Counted from the stretch's first letter, positions 9,339 to 19,042 are shown. The stretch is DNA of 64,000 nt from Arthrobacter sp. B2a2-09 (GCF_027587375.1 NZ_JAMXIC010000021.1:1-64000), one strand, 5' to 3'. Notes: generated by a model from the letters alone, not told the origin. Numbers and translations: made by a program.

Positions 9339-9365
9339 GGTGCCGGAAGTTTGACTTCCGGCACC
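9339..9365 (-). terminator. Hairpin after hisD, within the nrdR leader
   Basis: GGTGCCGGAAGT (9339-9350) pairs perfectly with ACTTCCGGCACC (9354-9365) around TTG. On the minus strand it is followed by CCTTTTGCGT, a short T-rich run. It lies 78 bp beyond the hisD stop and 63 bp before the nrdR start. Confidence 0.7.
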
Positions 9366-9403
9366 AGTTTACGGCTACATGAGCCCTAATGACAAGACTG
9401 TAA

Positions 9404-9441
9404 TTACTATATGTAGTGGTTGTTACCCATACATGTAGTGG
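9404..9441. promoter_or_regulatory. Pair of NrdR-box-like operators upstream of nrdR
   Basis: Two 16-bp sites at 9404-9419 and 9426-9441 share the half ATGTAGTGG. The first, with core CTATATGTAG, matches the known NrdR box core CwAtATaTwG at 9 of 10 positions. The second (core ATACATGTAG) is weaker. Centres are 22 bp apart, about two helical turns, as expected for tandem NrdR boxes. On the minus strand the first box contains TATAGT, a good -10 hexamer, so a repressor here would block the promoter. Confidence 0.7.
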
Positions 9442-9442
9442 T

Positions 9443-10816
9443 TTAGGCTCCCGCGAAACGAATCTTGACAGCATCGCCGTGGCCGGGAAGGTCTTCGGCA
9501 TCGGCGAGGCTCACGATGTGTCTGCTGACCTGTTCCAAGGCAGCCTTGTTGTAGTTGATCACTTGGACTGCGCGCAGGAATGTTGTCACGTTCAGGCCGG
9601 AAGAGAAGGCTGCGGTGCCGCTCGTGGGCAAGACATGGTTGGAGCCTGCACAGTAGTCTCCGAGACTGACAGGGCTGTAGTCCCCCACGAAGATCGCGCC
9701 CGCGTTACGGATCCTTGCGGCGACCGCGGCTGCGTCCGCCGTCATGATTTCCAGGTGCTCGGCCGCGTACGCATCGCAGACTGCGATGCCCTGCTCAAGA
9801 TCGTCTACCAGCACCACGCCTGACTGCGGGCCCGACAATGCAGTGCTGACCCGTTCGCCGTGCTTCGTGGTTCCTGCCTGCACCGCGAGTTCCCGCTGCA
9901 CAGCGGAGGCGAGTTCCTCGGAATCGGTGATCAGGACAGACGCCGCTTTGGGGTCGTGCTCGGCCTGGCTGATGAGGTCCGCGGCCACGAGCTCCGGGCG
10001 GGCCGAAGCATCAGCCAAGATGGCGATCTCGGTGGTGCCGGCCTCGGAGTCGATCCCCACGACGCCTTTCACAAGCCGCTTGGCGGTGGCCACGAAAATG
10101 TTTCCGGGGCCAGTCACAACGTCCACGGGCTCGATGGGCTGATCATCGCCAGCCCCCGGGATGCCGTAGGCAAAGGAAACAATCGCCTGGGCACCCCCGA
10201 TGGCATAGACCTCGCCAATACCCAGCAATGCGGCCGCGGCCAGGATGGTGGGGTGGGGCAAGCCTCCGAAGTCCTTCTGGGGCGGCGAAGCCAATGCGAT
10301 CGACGCGACCCCGGCAGCCAGCGCCGGAACAACGTTCATGATCACCGAGGACGGGTAGACGGCCAGGCCGCCGGGAACATACAGTCCCACGCGGCCCACC
10401 GGCACCCAGTTCTGGCTGACGACGGCGCCGTCCCCCAGTTCCACATCGACGTTCGCGGGCCGCTGGCCGTCCGCGAAGCGCCGGGCACGGCTGATGGATT
10501 CCTCCAGGGCCGCACGGACTGACGGGTCCAGGTTTTCAAGGGCGTCAGCGAGGGCGGCGGCCGGCACACGAGGGTGGGACTGTTCCACGCCGTCGAACGC
10601 CAGCGCGAACTCACCAAGCGCTTCGAAGCCGCGGGAGCGGACGGCGGCAATGATGTCCAGGACTTTTTGCTCGGCGTCCGCCATGGTCTGATGCTTCGCC
10701 CTGGGCACCACGGCTCGCAGTTCGGCCAAGGTCAGGGACCGTCCGCGCAAGTCAATGCGTCGGAAGTCCAGGGACTGGGCGGCTGTGTCGGCAGAGTTCT
10801 CCGGAGAAGTGGTCAC
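9443..10816 (-). CDS. hisD: Histidinol dehydrogenase
   Basis: Catalyses the last two steps of histidine synthesis, histidinol to histidine with two NAD. The 457-residue length is normal for an actinobacterial HisD. Seen in order: [64 protein letters not shown], the zinc-site SQAEHDPKA, the catalytic-region AEHLEIMT and [12 protein letters not shown]. The gene lies 9 bp after the membrane protein gene on the same strand, so the two are likely one transcript. No other his genes are nearby. Confidence 0.97.
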   Translation of the reverse strand: MTTSPENSADTAAQSLDFRRIDLRGRSLTLAELRAVVPRAKHQTMADAEQKVLDIIAAVRSRGFEALGEFALAFDGVEQSHPRVPAAALADALENLDPSVRAALEESISRARRFADGQRPANVDVELGDGAVVSQNWVPVGRVGLYVPGGLAVYPSSVIMNVVPALAAGVASIALASPPQKDFGGLPHPTILAAAALLGIGEVYAIGGAQAIVSFAYGIPGAGDDQPIEPVDVVTGPGNIFVATAKRLVKGVVGIDSEAGTTEIAILADASARPELVAADLISQAEHDPKAASVLITDSEELASAVQRELAVQAGTTKHGERVSTALSGPQSGVVLVDDLEQGIAVCDAYAAEHLEIMTADAAAVAARIRNAGAIFVGDYSPVSLGDYCAGSNHVLPTSGTAAFSSGLNVTTFLRAVQVINYNKAALEQVSRHIVSLADAEDLPGHGDAVKIRFAGA

Positions 10817-10825
10817 CAGATCATT

Positions 10826-11377
10826 TTACGGGGCGAGCGGCTGTGCCTCCGGCTGCTTCCCCATCAAGCCGAACAGAGTCAGGAGGAATGTCACGAGGGC
10901 GGTCGTTCCCGGCCACAGCAGGAGTGCCGTCGCCGCCCGCAAAGAGAAGCCTTCACTTCCGTTTGAGGCTGGACCCCACCACTGCGCGGCCAGCAGGCCC
11001 ACCTGCCATGCCACCAAGGCCCCTACCGCGCCACCTAGAACGGCCAAGAACGTGCGGATGCCCTGCCCCGGCTTCCGGACCTTGCTGTCGAGCAGAACGG
11101 CAGTGAAGCAGCCGGAAAGCAGCAGGAGCCCGGCCAAGACCAAGTCCCTCGGAAGCCGCCCCGCAGAGGCAGTGGGATCGGCGAGGGCAGGATTTCCGGA
11201 GATCAGGTTAAGGCCGCCCGGAGCCAACAGCCACCATGCCAGGCCCAGCCCAATGCCCGAGGCTGCGGGCACGGCGAGCCATAGCCACCATTTGCGGTCT
11301 CGCGTGCCCGTGTCCGTCTCCGGGCCTGTGTCCCTCGCGGGACCGGATTCGAGAAGGTTCGATGTTGGCTTGGTCAT
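10826..11377 (-). CDS. Hypothetical four-helix membrane protein
   Basis: About 183 residues from ATG 11377 (MTKPTSNLLESG). A charged 38-residue N-terminus is followed by four hydrophobic stretches: KWWLWLAVPAASGIGLGLAWWLL, LVLAGLLLLSGCFTAVLL, FLAVLGGAVGALVAWQVGLLA and LLLWPGTTALVTFLLTLFGLM. Only short loops join them and no enzyme motif is visible. It sits directly upstream of hisD and is probably co-transcribed, but I see no link to histidine. I do not recognise the family. Confidence 0.75.
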   Translation of the reverse strand: MTKPTSNLLESGPARDTGPETDTGTRDRKWWLWLAVPAASGIGLGLAWWLLAPGGLNLISGNPALADPTASAGRLPRDLVLAGLLLLSGCFTAVLLDSKVRKPGQGIRTFLAVLGGAVGALVAWQVGLLAAQWWGPASNGSEGFSLRAATALLLWPGTTALVTFLLTLFGLMGKQPEAQPLAP

Positions 11378-11441
11378 GACACAAACATTAACAAACGTTT
11401 CTGGACGCTCAACAAGCAAGCGACCCGCGGAGCGGCGGAAT

Positions 11442-11460
11442 ACGCTGAATACACCAGCGT
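11442..11460. promoter_or_regulatory. Short inverted repeat upstream of the flavin reductase
   Basis: ACGCTG and CAGCGT flank AATACAC in the divergent region between the membrane protein and the flavin reductase. It could be an operator for either gene. The arms are short and chance is possible. Confidence 0.25.
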
Positions 11461-11494
11461 TATTACCAATAGGTCATGCAGGAGATCGAGCAAA

Positions 11495-11995
11495 GTGGCT
11501 TCGGACAATTCGGCTTTTGAAGGAACATTCAAGCAAATGTTCCGCCGGCATGCCGCCGGGGTGGCCATCATCACTGCCGACCTCAACGGCAAGCCTTTCG
11601 GGTTCACCGCGACGTCCGTGGCTTCGCTGTCTGCCGAGCCACCACGCTTCACGTTCAACATGTCCCGCAGTTCCAGTTCCTGGCCGGCGGTGGCGAATTC
11701 GACGTATATCGGCCTGCACATGCTCGGCCTCGAGAACCAAGCCCTCGCAGACCGCTTCGCCCGCACCCAGGAACGGTTTGAGGGCGATCACTGGGAACCG
11801 GGGCCTTTCGACGTCCCCATCCTCAAGAACGTGGCCGGCTGGTTAATCGGCAAGATCCAGATGCGCCTGTCATTCGAAAACAACGCGATCGTGGTGGTGG
11901 AGGTTGTCGACGGGCTGGTCGGTGAGGATGACACTCCCCTTCTGTACCACTCGGGCTCCTACGGCCAGCCGGTTCCGCTCGACTACGAGATCTAG
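11495..11995 (+). CDS. Flavin reductase family protein (FMN-binding split barrel)
   Basis: A 166-residue protein of the flavin reductase family, which reduces FMN or FAD with NAD(P)H, often for a partner monooxygenase. The signature block is MFRRHAAGVAIITADLNGKPFGFTATSVASLS near the N-terminus, followed by PPRFTFNMSRSSSSW. The GTG at 11495 has GGAG upstream. There is no monooxygenase gene nearby, so the partner is unknown. It converges on dnaE with only 20 bp between the stop codons. Confidence 0.85.
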   Translation: MASDNSAFEGTFKQMFRRHAAGVAIITADLNGKPFGFTATSVASLSAEPPRFTFNMSRSSSSWPAVANSTYIGLHMLGLENQALADRFARTQERFEGDHWEPGPFDVPILKNVAGWLIGKIQMRLSFENNAIVVVEVVDGLVGEDDTPLLYHSGSYGQPVPLDYEI

Positions 11996-12016
11996 TTAAA
12001 GGCAGGAGATCTAGTT
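11987..12016. repeat. 11-bp direct repeat spanning the flavin reductase stop
   Basis: GAGATCTAGTT occurs at 11987-11997, where it contains the flavin reductase stop codon, and again at 12006-12016, where it touches the dnaE stop. It looks like a small local duplication. There is no hairpin terminator between these convergent genes. Confidence 0.6.
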
Positions 12017-15000
12017 CAGCTGTCCAGGCAGGTCGGGCCAAGAAGTACCTTGAGGTCACCGAAGAGTGACGGGGTGGGATTCACGCGCAAGTGCACAGGC
12101 AGGCCCATGACCTCGACCTTGGAGTCACCCTGCAAGTGGAGCCTGACCTCGGAGTTTCCCCGGTGGGTGTTCAGGACATCGCGAAGATCAGTGACGACGG
12201 CCTCGGTTGCCTTGTAGGTGGGCATCGTGATGACGAGGGGGCCGTTGGTGCTTTCGCTCAAGTCCGGAACCGAGAGCTCCATGCAGTTCAAGGTGACCGC
12301 GCCGTCGTCGCGCCGCTGCAAGCGGCCCTTGACCACCACGATCAGGTCCTCCGCGAGCACCGAAGCGATGGGGCCGTAGACCTGGCCGAAGAACATGACC
12401 TCGATGGAAGCTCCCAGGTCTTCGATCTCCGCCCGTGCGTATGCGTTGCCGCTTGCTTTGGCGATCCTGCGGCTGAGCGAAGTGATCATGCCCGCAATGG
12501 TGACGATGGCGCCGTCGTGCGGTCCGTCTTCTCCGAGGATCGAGGTGATCGACTGCTCGGCGTGCTGGCTCAAGACGCCCTCAAGCCCTTGCAGGGGGTG
12601 GTCCGAGACGTAGAGTCCGAGCATGTCCCGCTCGAAGGCGAGCTTGTCCTTCTTCTCCCATTCCGGAAGGTCCGGGATCTCCGTGCTCAGGGAGGCCTGC
12701 GGCTCCTGGTCCTCGAATCCGGCGAAGAGATCGAACTGGCCGATCGCCTCATTGCGCTTGAGCGTGATGACGGAGTCGATCGCTTCTTCGTGGACCATGG
12801 CCAACGCACGGCGGTGATGGCCGAGGGAGTCGAATGCGCCGGCCTTGATGAGGGACTCGATGGTGCGCTTGTTGCAGACGACCGCCGGAACCTTCATGAG
12901 GAAGTCCTTGAAGGAGGTGTAGGCGCCCTCGCTCGCACGGGCCGCCACCATGGCTTCCACCACGTTGACGCCGACGTTGCGGATGGCCCCCATTCCGAAG
13001 CGGATGTCCGTTCCCACAGGGGTGAAGTTGAGGCTTGACTCGTTGACGTCCGGCGGCAGGACCGTAATGCCCATGCGCCGGCATTCATTGAGGTAGATGG
13101 CCGATTTGTCCTTGTCGTCGCCCACGGAAGTGAGCAGGGCGGCCATGTATTCGGGAGCGTAGTGGGCCTTTAGGTACGCAGTCCAGTAGGAGATGACCCC
13201 GTAGGCGGCGGAGTGCGCCTTGTTGAAGGCGTAGTCGGAGAACGGGAGCAGGATGTCCCACAGGGTCTTGACGGCAGCCATGGAGTAGCCGTTGTCCTGC
13301 ATGCCCTGGGAGAAGCCGGCGAACTGCTTGTCCAGTTCCGATTTCTTCTTCTTGCCCATGGCACGGCGCAGGATATCGGCTTGACCCAGCGAGTAGCCGG
13401 CGAGCTTCTGGGCCACGGCCATGACCTGCTCCTGATACACGATCAGGCCAAAGGTCCCGCCCAGGATGTCCTGCAGCGGCTCCGCGAGCTCCGGGTGGAT
13501 GGGAATGACCTCTTGGATCTTGTTCTTGCGGAGCGCGTAGTCCGTGTGCGCGTTGGCGCCCATCGGGCCCGGCCGGTACAGCGCCAACACGGCGGAGATG
13601 TCTTCGAAGTTGTCAGGCTTCATGAGCTTGAGCAGCGACCGCATGGGCCCGCCGTCGAGCTGGAACACGCCCAAAGTGTCGCCGCGCGCCAGCAGATCGT
13701 ACGACGCCGCGTCGTCCAAGGCCAGGTTCTCGAGATCGAGATCGACGTCTCGGTTCATCTTGATGTTTTCCAGGGCGTCGGAAATGATCGTCAGGTTCCT
13801 CAGGCCGAGGAAGTCCATCTTGATCAACCCGAGGCCTTCGGACGTCGGGTAATCGAACTGCGTGATCACCTGGCCGTCCTGGATGCGGCGCATCACAGGA
13901 ATGACGTCGATGATGGGGTCCGAAGACATGATGACGCCGGCGGCATGCACGCCCCACTGCCGCTTCAGTCCTTCGATGCCCAGCGCGGTCTCGAAGACCT
14001 TGGCGGCCTCTGGGTCCGTGCTGATCAGCTGGCGGAAGTCTCCGGCCTCGCCATAGCGCTTGGCCTCGGGGTTCTGGATGTCCGCCAGCGGGATGTCCTT
14101 GGCCATCACGGCCGGCGGCAGGGCCTTGGTGAGCTGCTCACCCATGCTGAACGGGTTGCCGAGCACTCGGGAGGAGTCCTTGAGCGCCTGCTTGGTCTTG
14201 ATGGTGCCGTAGGTGACAATCATCGCCACGCGCTCGTCGCCGTACTTCCGGGTGACGTAGTCGATGACCTCGGAGCGGCGACGATCATCGAAGTCGACGT
14301 CGAAGTCGGGCATGGACACACGGTCCGGGTTGAGGAAACGCTCGAAAATCAGTCCATGTTCCAGCGGGTCGAGGTCGGTGATGCGCATGGCATACGCCAC
14401 CATGGAGCCCGCACCGGAACCACGGCCCGGGCCAACCCGGATCCCGTTGTTCTTGGCCCAGTTGATGAAGTCGGCCACCACCAGGAAGTAGCCCGGGAAC
14501 CCCATCGACGTGATGACCTCAAGCTCATAGTCGGCTTGCTTGCGCACCTTGTCCGGGACGCCCTGGGGGTAGCGGTAATCGAGTCCCGTGGCCACTTCCT
14601 TGACCAGCCACGAGGTCTCATCCTCGCCGGGAGGGCAGGGGAACCGGGGCATGTAGTTGGCACCCGTATTGAAGGACACTTCGCAGCGCTCTGCGATCAG
14701 CAAAGTGTTGTCGCATGCTTCAGGATGGTCGCGGAACAGCTCGCGCATCTCCTGCGGCGACTTCAAGTAGTAGCCGCTGCCGGAGAAAGCGAATCGGGAG
14801 CCGCCGTTGTCATAGGTGGGTTCGAGCAGGGTGGAGCCCGACTGGATCGCCAACAGGGCCTCATGGGCCTTCGCGTCATGCTCATGCGTGTAGTGGAGGT
14901 CATTGGTGGCCACGAGCGGAAGCTTCAGCTCCTTGGCCAAACGCAGCAGATCGCCAGTGACCCGCCGCTCGATGTCCAGGCCATGGTCCATGAGTTCGCA

Positions 15001-15576
15001 GAAGTAGTTTTCCGCACCGAAGATGTCGCGGAACTCAGAAGCCGCAGCCAGCGCCTCCCGGTATTGCCCCAGCCGAAGACGGGTCTGAACTTCGCCGGAT
15101 GGGCAGCCGGTGGTAGCGATCAGGCCTTCGGAATACGTGTTCAGCAATTCCCGGTCCAGGCGGGGCCATTTGCCGAACACCGAGTCGAGGGAAGCAATCG
15201 AGGATGCCCGGAACAGATTGCGCATGCCCACGTTGTTGTAGCTCAGCAACGTCATATGGGTGTAGGAACCACCACCGGAGACGTCATCCTTGCGCTGGCT
15301 CTCCTCGCCCCAACGGACGCGTTCCTTGTCGCCGCGTGCCGTGCCCGGCGTGACATAGGCTTCGACGCCAATAATCGGCTTGATGCCTTTGTCCGTGGCC
15401 TTCTTCCAGAAATCGAAGGCACCGAACAGGTATCCGTGGTCCGTGGTGGCCAGCGCAGGCATGCCCAGCCGCTCGGTCTCATCGAACAACTCAGTGAGAC
15501 GGGCCGCACCATCCAGCATGGAGTATTCGGTGTGGGTGTGCAGATGGACGAACGAGTCATTGCTGGAAGTCACCAC
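12016..15576 (-). CDS. dnaE: DNA polymerase III alpha subunit (replicative polymerase)
   Basis: The main chain-elongating replicative polymerase, 1186 residues, normal for actinobacterial DnaE1. The N-terminal PHP domain begins FVHLHTHTEYSMLDG (9-23), with the histidines needed for metal-dependent proofreading. The polymerase core is GPGRGSGAG from 383 and PDFDVDFDDRRR from 423, with the catalytic aspartates. An OB-fold region (VTIAGMITSLSRRIAKASGNAYARAEIEDL) and a short C-terminal tail follow. Two adjacent GTG codons (15576 and 15573) are possible starts, neither with a strong Shine-Dalgarno. No intein interrupts the active site. Confidence 0.97.
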   Translation of the reverse strand: MVTSSNDSFVHLHTHTEYSMLDGAARLTELFDETERLGMPALATTDHGYLFGAFDFWKKATDKGIKPIIGVEAYVTPGTARGDKERVRWGEESQRKDDVSGGGSYTHMTLLSYNNVGMRNLFRASSIASLDSVFGKWPRLDRELLNTYSEGLIATTGCPSGEVQTRLRLGQYREALAAASEFRDIFGAENYFCELMDHGLDIERRVTGDLLRLAKELKLPLVATNDLHYTHEHDAKAHEALLAIQSGSTLLEPTYDNGGSRFAFSGSGYYLKSPQEMRELFRDHPEACDNTLLIAERCEVSFNTGANYMPRFPCPPGEDETSWLVKEVATGLDYRYPQGVPDKVRKQADYELEVITSMGFPGYFLVVADFINWAKNNGIRVGPGRGSGAGSMVAYAMRITDLDPLEHGLIFERFLNPDRVSMPDFDVDFDDRRRSEVIDYVTRKYGDERVAMIVTYGTIKTKQALKDSSRVLGNPFSMGEQLTKALPPAVMAKDIPLADIQNPEAKRYGEAGDFRQLISTDPEAAKVFETALGIEGLKRQWGVHAAGVIMSSDPIIDVIPVMRRIQDGQVITQFDYPTSEGLGLIKMDFLGLRNLTIISDALENIKMNRDVDLDLENLALDDAASYDLLARGDTLGVFQLDGGPMRSLLKLMKPDNFEDISAVLALYRPGPMGANAHTDYALRKNKIQEVIPIHPELAEPLQDILGGTFGLIVYQEQVMAVAQKLAGYSLGQADILRRAMGKKKKSELDKQFAGFSQGMQDNGYSMAAVKTLWDILLPFSDYAFNKAHSAAYGVISYWTAYLKAHYAPEYMAALLTSVGDDKDKSAIYLNECRRMGITVLPPDVNESSLNFTPVGTDIRFGMGAIRNVGVNVVEAMVAARASEGAYTSFKDFLMKVPAVVCNKRTIESLIKAGAFDSLGHHRRALAMVHEEAIDSVITLKRNEAIGQFDLFAGFEDQEPQASLSTEIPDLPEWEKKDKLAFERDMLGLYVSDHPLQGLEGVLSQHAEQSITSILGEDGPHDGAIVTIAGMITSLSRRIAKASGNAYARAEIEDLGASIEVMFFGQVYGPIASVLAEDLIVVVKGRLQRRDDGAVTLNCMELSVPDLSESTNGPLVITMPTYKATEAVVTDLRDVLNTHRGNSEVRLHLQGDSKVEVMGLPVHLRVNPTPSLFGDLKVLLGPTCLDS

Positions 15577-15634
15577 GACAGTCTACCGGCAGGGCTCGCG
15601 CAGTTGGTGTGGATCGCTTGAAGCGTGAATCCCG

Positions 15635-16561
15635 CTACGCGTTGCCGCTTTCAAGAAGTTCAAGCGCGTACTGCAGGTCCGCCGGGTACTGGCTGGTGAC
15701 TTCCACCCATTCGCCGGTCCTGGGGTGGCTGAAGCCAAGCCGCCGCGCGTGCAGCCATTGCCGGGTAAGCCCCAGGTTGGCAGCCAACCGCGGGTCCGCT
15801 CCGTAGGTCAGATCGCCCGCGCAGGGATGCCTGAGGGCCGAGAAATGGACCCGGATCTGGTGTGTCCTGCCTGTCTCAAGGTGGATTTCCACGAGGGTCG
15901 CCTTGCCATAGGCCTCGAGGACTTCGTAGTGCGTCACCGAGGGACGGCCGTCCTCGATCACCGCAAAGCGCCAATCATGCCCGGGATGGCGCCCGATGGG
16001 CGCGTCTATGGTGCCCTCCAGTGGATCCGGGAGGCCTTGGACCACTGCGTGGTACACCTTGTCCACCGTGCGTTCCTTGAAGGCCCGCTTGAGCACCGTG
16101 TAAGCGTGTTCGCTCTTTGCCACAATCATGACGCCCGACGTTCCGACGTCGAGGCGGTGGACGATGCCGGCACGCTCAGGCGCGCCGGAAGTGGAGATCC
16201 GGTATCCCGCACCTGCGAGGCCACCAACCACGGTAGGGCCTACCCAACCCGGCGACGGGTGCGCCGCCACCCCAACGGGCTTGTCGATGACAACAAAGTC
16301 GTCATCGTCCAACAGGATATTCAGGCCTTCCACGACTTCCTCCACGACTTCCAAGGGATCCCGGCGTTCGGGAACGGTGACTTCCAGCACGGACCCGGCG
16401 ACGAGCTTCGCCGATTTGCCCACCGTGCCTGCGGAGACGGTGACGTTGCCCTCGGCGATCAGCAAAGCGGCCGCGGAGCGGGAGATATCCATCAGTTTCG
16501 CCAAGCCTGCGTCGGCCCTGGACCCGCCCAGTTCTTCGGGCACCACGAATTGCTCAGACAT
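15635..16561 (-). CDS. rluD: RluA-family ribosomal RNA pseudouridine synthase
   Basis: A 308-residue protein that isomerises uridines in rRNA. An S4 RNA-binding domain covers about residues 14-60 ([22 protein letters not shown]). The catalytic motif is [16 protein letters not shown] with Asp138, followed by [19 protein letters not shown]. Its ATG overlaps the end of lspA by 8 bp, so the two are translationally coupled. Naming it RluD follows its placement after lspA; the exact uridine target cannot be read from sequence. Confidence 0.93.
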   Translation of the reverse strand: MSEQFVVPEELGGSRADAGLAKLMDISRSAAALLIAEGNVTVSAGTVGKSAKLVAGSVLEVTVPERRDPLEVVEEVVEGLNILLDDDDFVVIDKPVGVAAHPSPGWVGPTVVGGLAGAGYRISTSGAPERAGIVHRLDVGTSGVMIVAKSEHAYTVLKRAFKERTVDKVYHAVVQGLPDPLEGTIDAPIGRHPGHDWRFAVIEDGRPSVTHYEVLEAYGKATLVEIHLETGRTHQIRVHFSALRHPCAGDLTYGADPRLAANLGLTRQWLHARRLGFSHPRTGEWVEVTSQYPADLQYALELLESGNA

Positions 16562-17174
16562 CGCCTGGATCCTCGTCCTCCGGTGTGCCGGCCTTGGCCT
16601 GCGCGGAACCGGCGGAGTGCTGGCGGGAACCGTCCAAGCCGATCCCCCGCAAGGTCAGCAGGCAAATGATCACGACGCCGGAAACAACCGCCGAGTCTGC
16701 GATATTGAAAATAGCGAAGTTGGGCAACTGGATGAAGTCCACCACATGGCCCATGGCAAAGGAAGGCTCGCGGAAAAGGCGGTCCGTGAGGTTTCCGAGT
16801 GCGCCACCCAGCAGCAAGCCGAGGGCTAGCGACCACCAGGCCGAGCCCAATCGACGCACCTGGAACAGAATCACCACTGAAACGGCCGCCATGACGATGG
16901 TGAAGACCCATGTGACGTTTTCACCGATGGAGAACGCAGCGCCGGAGTTCCGGATGTAGTACCAATGCAGGAGCGGAGGAAGGACGGGGATCCGCTCGCC
17001 TTCCACCATGGTGCTGGTGACCCAGAGTTTGGTCAATTGATCGAAGGCGTACGCGAACACAGCGAAGCCCGCAAAGACCCAAAGCAGTGCGGGACGCCAC
17101 ACGTGGACCTTGGTGCGGACGGGCTCCGGGCTGCCGTTGCTTTGTGCTGTGCCGTCAGTTTGTTCGTCGCTCAT
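16554..17174 (-). CDS. lspA: Lipoprotein signal peptidase (signal peptidase II)
   Basis: Cleaves the signal peptide of prolipoproteins in the membrane after lipid attachment. From ATG 17174 it is 206 residues. A hydrophilic 30-residue N-terminus precedes four membrane helices. The two catalytic aspartates are in [10 protein letters not shown] and [12 protein letters not shown], and the N-S-G-A-A-F-S segment is conserved. The C-terminus is an acidic, lysine-containing tail. It probably processes lipoproteins such as the one encoded at 39143. Confidence 0.95.
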   Translation of the reverse strand: MSDEQTDGTAQSNGSPEPVRTKVHVWRPALLWVFAGFAVFAYAFDQLTKLWVTSTMVEGERIPVLPPLLHWYYIRNSGAAFSIGENVTWVFTIVMAAVSVVILFQVRRLGSAWWSLALGLLLGGALGNLTDRLFREPSFAMGHVVDFIQLPNFAIFNIADSAVVSGVVIICLLTLRGIGLDGSRQHSAGSAQAKAGTPEDEDPGDV

Positions 17175-17219
17175 AGTACTTTCATTCGGTAACCGTGGCT
17201 TCTGGCGCCTTAACAGGCG

Positions 17220-17256
17220 AAAGCCGGTGGCCGAGGAATCCCCAGCCACCGGCTTT
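17220..17256 (-). terminator. Terminator after divIVA
   Basis: AAAGCCGGTGGC (17220-17231) pairs with GCCACCGGCTTT (17245-17256) around a 13-nt loop, 11 bp past the divIVA stop. It would separate divIVA from the lspA-rluD unit. Confidence 0.7.
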
Positions 17257-17267
17257 CAGAATACTTG

Positions 17268-17954
17268 CTAGACCTCTGCGGCGGCTTCGCCGACCTCAGG
17301 AGCCGCAACTGAGCCGCGGGCGTCCAGGTCACGCAGCTGGCCTTCGATGTAGGCCTTCAGGCGGGAGCGGTAGTCGCGCTCGAAGCCGCGGAGCTGCTCC
17401 ACCTTGCGTTCGAGAACGCTGCGCTGCTGCTCGAGGGCACCGAGGATCTTGCGGGACTTGTCCTGCGCGTCATTGACAAGGCTGGAGGCTTCGATCTGTG
17501 CCTCGGCAATGATCTTTTCCTTCTGCTGCTCACCATCAGACACGTGCTTGTCGTGCATTTGCTGCGCCATGGCCAGCAGGCCGGCTGCGGACTCGGCGGA
17601 AGGAGAGCCCACCGACGGCGCGGAGGCGGCAGGAGCAGCGGTAACGGCCGGCTCCTTCTTCTTCTCAGCCTCGGCGGCTGCCTTCGCTTCGGCTTCTGCC
17701 TTGGCCTGTGCGTCCTTGTCGGCCTTCGCCGGTGCGGGCACCTTCTCGACCACGGGTGTGGATGCTGCGCTGGCAGGAACCGGGTTTCCGCCTTCGCCGA
17801 GCTTCTTGCGCAGCTCGTCGTTCTCCTGGTTCAAACGCCTCAGCTCGACGACGATTTCGTCGAGAAAGTCGTCGACCTCGTCCTGGTCGTAGCCTTCGCG
17901 GAACTTGGTCGGCTGAAAGCGCTTGTTGACAACGTCTTCTGGCGTCAAAGCCAT
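17268..17954 (-). CDS. wag31: DivIVA/Wag31 polar growth protein
   Basis: A cytoplasmic scaffold that binds curved membrane at poles and directs apical peptidoglycan synthesis. The 228-residue protein starts MALTPEDVVNKRFQPTKFREGYDQDEVDDFLDEIV, the conserved lipid-binding domain. Residues about 60-120 are a low-complexity Ala/Lys/Glu/Pro linker. The C-terminal half is a long coiled coil (IIAEAQIEASSLVNDAQDKSRKILGALEQQRSVLERKVEQL). In mycobacteria Wag31 is phosphorylated by PASTA kinases. Gene order divIVA-yggT-sepF is the M. tuberculosis Rv2145c-Rv2147c order. Confidence 0.96.
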   Translation of the reverse strand: MALTPEDVVNKRFQPTKFREGYDQDEVDDFLDEIVVELRRLNQENDELRKKLGEGGNPVPASAASTPVVEKVPAPAKADKDAQAKAEAEAKAAAEAEKKKEPAVTAAPAASAPSVGSPSAESAAGLLAMAQQMHDKHVSDGEQQKEKIIAEAQIEASSLVNDAQDKSRKILGALEQQRSVLERKVEQLRGFERDYRSRLKAYIEGQLRDLDARGSVAAPEVGEAAAEV

Positions 17955-18120
17955 CTGGTCACCTCGTTGGTCTAGTTAGTCAGTAGGCCTTCCGGCCGTT
18001 CAAAACTACGGTACCTAAATATCATCTGATTCCCCCAATTCAACACCATCGTGTTGGGTCGAAGGATTGCAGCCCACGGGCCGAAGAAAACAGATCGACG
18101 GCAAATGGCCTGCGGAAAAG

Positions 18121-18408
18121 CTACGCCAGCGTGTAGACGAATCCCATCGCGATGCTGACGACAATAAACACGATCAGAAATGCCAGGTCAAGGGACACCC
18201 CACCAAGCTGCAGGGGTGGAATCAGCCGGCGAATCCGTCTCAAGGGCGGATCAGTCACAGAATAGACCACGTGCGCGGCCACCAGGGCAGCGCCACGTGG
18301 GCGCCACTGGCGCGCGAACATCTGCACCAGATCATAAACGAGCCTGATGATGAGGGTGACCAGGAACAGCAGCAATGCAATGTACAAAAGGCCGAAAACT
18401 ATGCCCAC
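18121..18408 (-). CDS. YggT family membrane protein
   Basis: A 95-residue protein with two membrane spans: IVFGLLYIALLLFLVTLIIRLVYDLV at the N-terminus and LDLAFLIVFIVVSIAMGFVYTL at the C-terminus. The loop VYSVTDPPLRRIRRLIPPLQLGGVSLD carries the conserved family motif (TDPxLxxxRRxIPP). The start is GTG 18408. YggT proteins always sit near sepF/divIVA in Gram-positive bacteria and are thought to help cell shape or division, but their biochemical role is not settled. A hairpin separates it from sepF, so it may have its own promoter. Confidence 0.92.
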   Translation of the reverse strand: MGIVFGLLYIALLLFLVTLIIRLVYDLVQMFARQWRPRGAALVAAHVVYSVTDPPLRRIRRLIPPLQLGGVSLDLAFLIVFIVVSIAMGFVYTLA

Positions 18409-18468
18409 GGGTTAGCTCAGATCTCCTAGTTCGCCACTTATCTCGGTCAGTCCCTCTATTGCAACACA

Positions 18469-18498
18469 GATGCCAGGCAGATCGCTCTGCCTGGCATC
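18469..18498 (-). terminator. Terminator after sepF
   Basis: GATGCCAGGCAGA (18469-18481) pairs perfectly with TCTGCCTGGCATC (18486-18498) around TCGC, 13 bp past the sepF stop on the minus strand. Confidence 0.75.
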
Positions 18499-18511
18499 GG
18501 TGTTGACGGTG

Positions 18512-19042
18512 CTAGCTCTGGTTGAAGAACGTTGCTTGTGCTTCGCTGACCTTCTTGTCGTCGCCAAGGACTTCGACGTACGACGGCGACAACAGGAAAA
18601 CCTTGCTGGTGACGCGCTCTATGCTGCCATGGAGGCCGAAGACCAAACCGGCGGAAAAATCGACGAGGCGCTTGGCATCTCCCTCGCCCATGTCCGTGAC
18701 GTTCATGATCACGGGGATGCCGTCCCGGAAACTCTCGCCGATGATCTTGGCGTCGTTGTAGGAACGGGGATGGACGGTGGTGATCTGCCTCAATCCGGAG
18801 GCGTCTTCGCGGCTAGATGCCGCACGCTTGATAGGTGTCACGGGTGCGCGGTATTCCTCTTCGGCGACAGGGGGGACTTCACGAACTACTTCACGTACAG
18901 GTGCAGGGGCGCGGCGCTCTTCACGATTGTGGTCGACAGACCTGTCCTCGTCCGTGTGCTGCACGTGCTGCTCAGACTCGTAGTGTTCATCGCCATCGGC
19001 GAGCCCAAGATAAACCATTGTCTTGCGCAGTGCGCCAGCCAT
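18512..19042 (-). CDS. sepF: Cell division protein SepF
   Basis: SepF anchors FtsZ filaments to the membrane and is essential in actinobacteria, which lack FtsA and ZipA. The 176-residue protein starts [18 protein letters not shown], the amphipathic membrane-targeting helix. An acidic, Arg/Glu-rich linker follows, then the SepF core [32 protein letters not shown] (about residues 88-119). The core ends [21 protein letters not shown], which forms the FtsZ-binding dimer. The start ATG 19042 is clear. Confidence 0.96.
   Translation of the reverse strand: MAGALRKTMVYLGLADGDEHYESEQHVQHTDEDRSVDHNREERRAPAPVREVVREVPPVAEEEYRAPVTPIKRAASSREDASGLRQITTVHPRSYNDAKIIGESFRDGIPVIMNVTDMGEGDAKRLVDFSAGLVFGLHGSIERVTSKVFLLSPSYVEVLGDDKKVSEAQATFFNQS

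Noticed and set aside
12016-15576. Intein in dnaE
   Set aside because: The polymerase reads at normal length with uninterrupted catalytic motifs and no splice-junction residues.
13213-15621. 802-codon plus-strand open frame opposite dnaE
   Set aside because: Antisense shadow of a conserved replicative polymerase, with Arg/Gly/Val-rich composition and no family motif.
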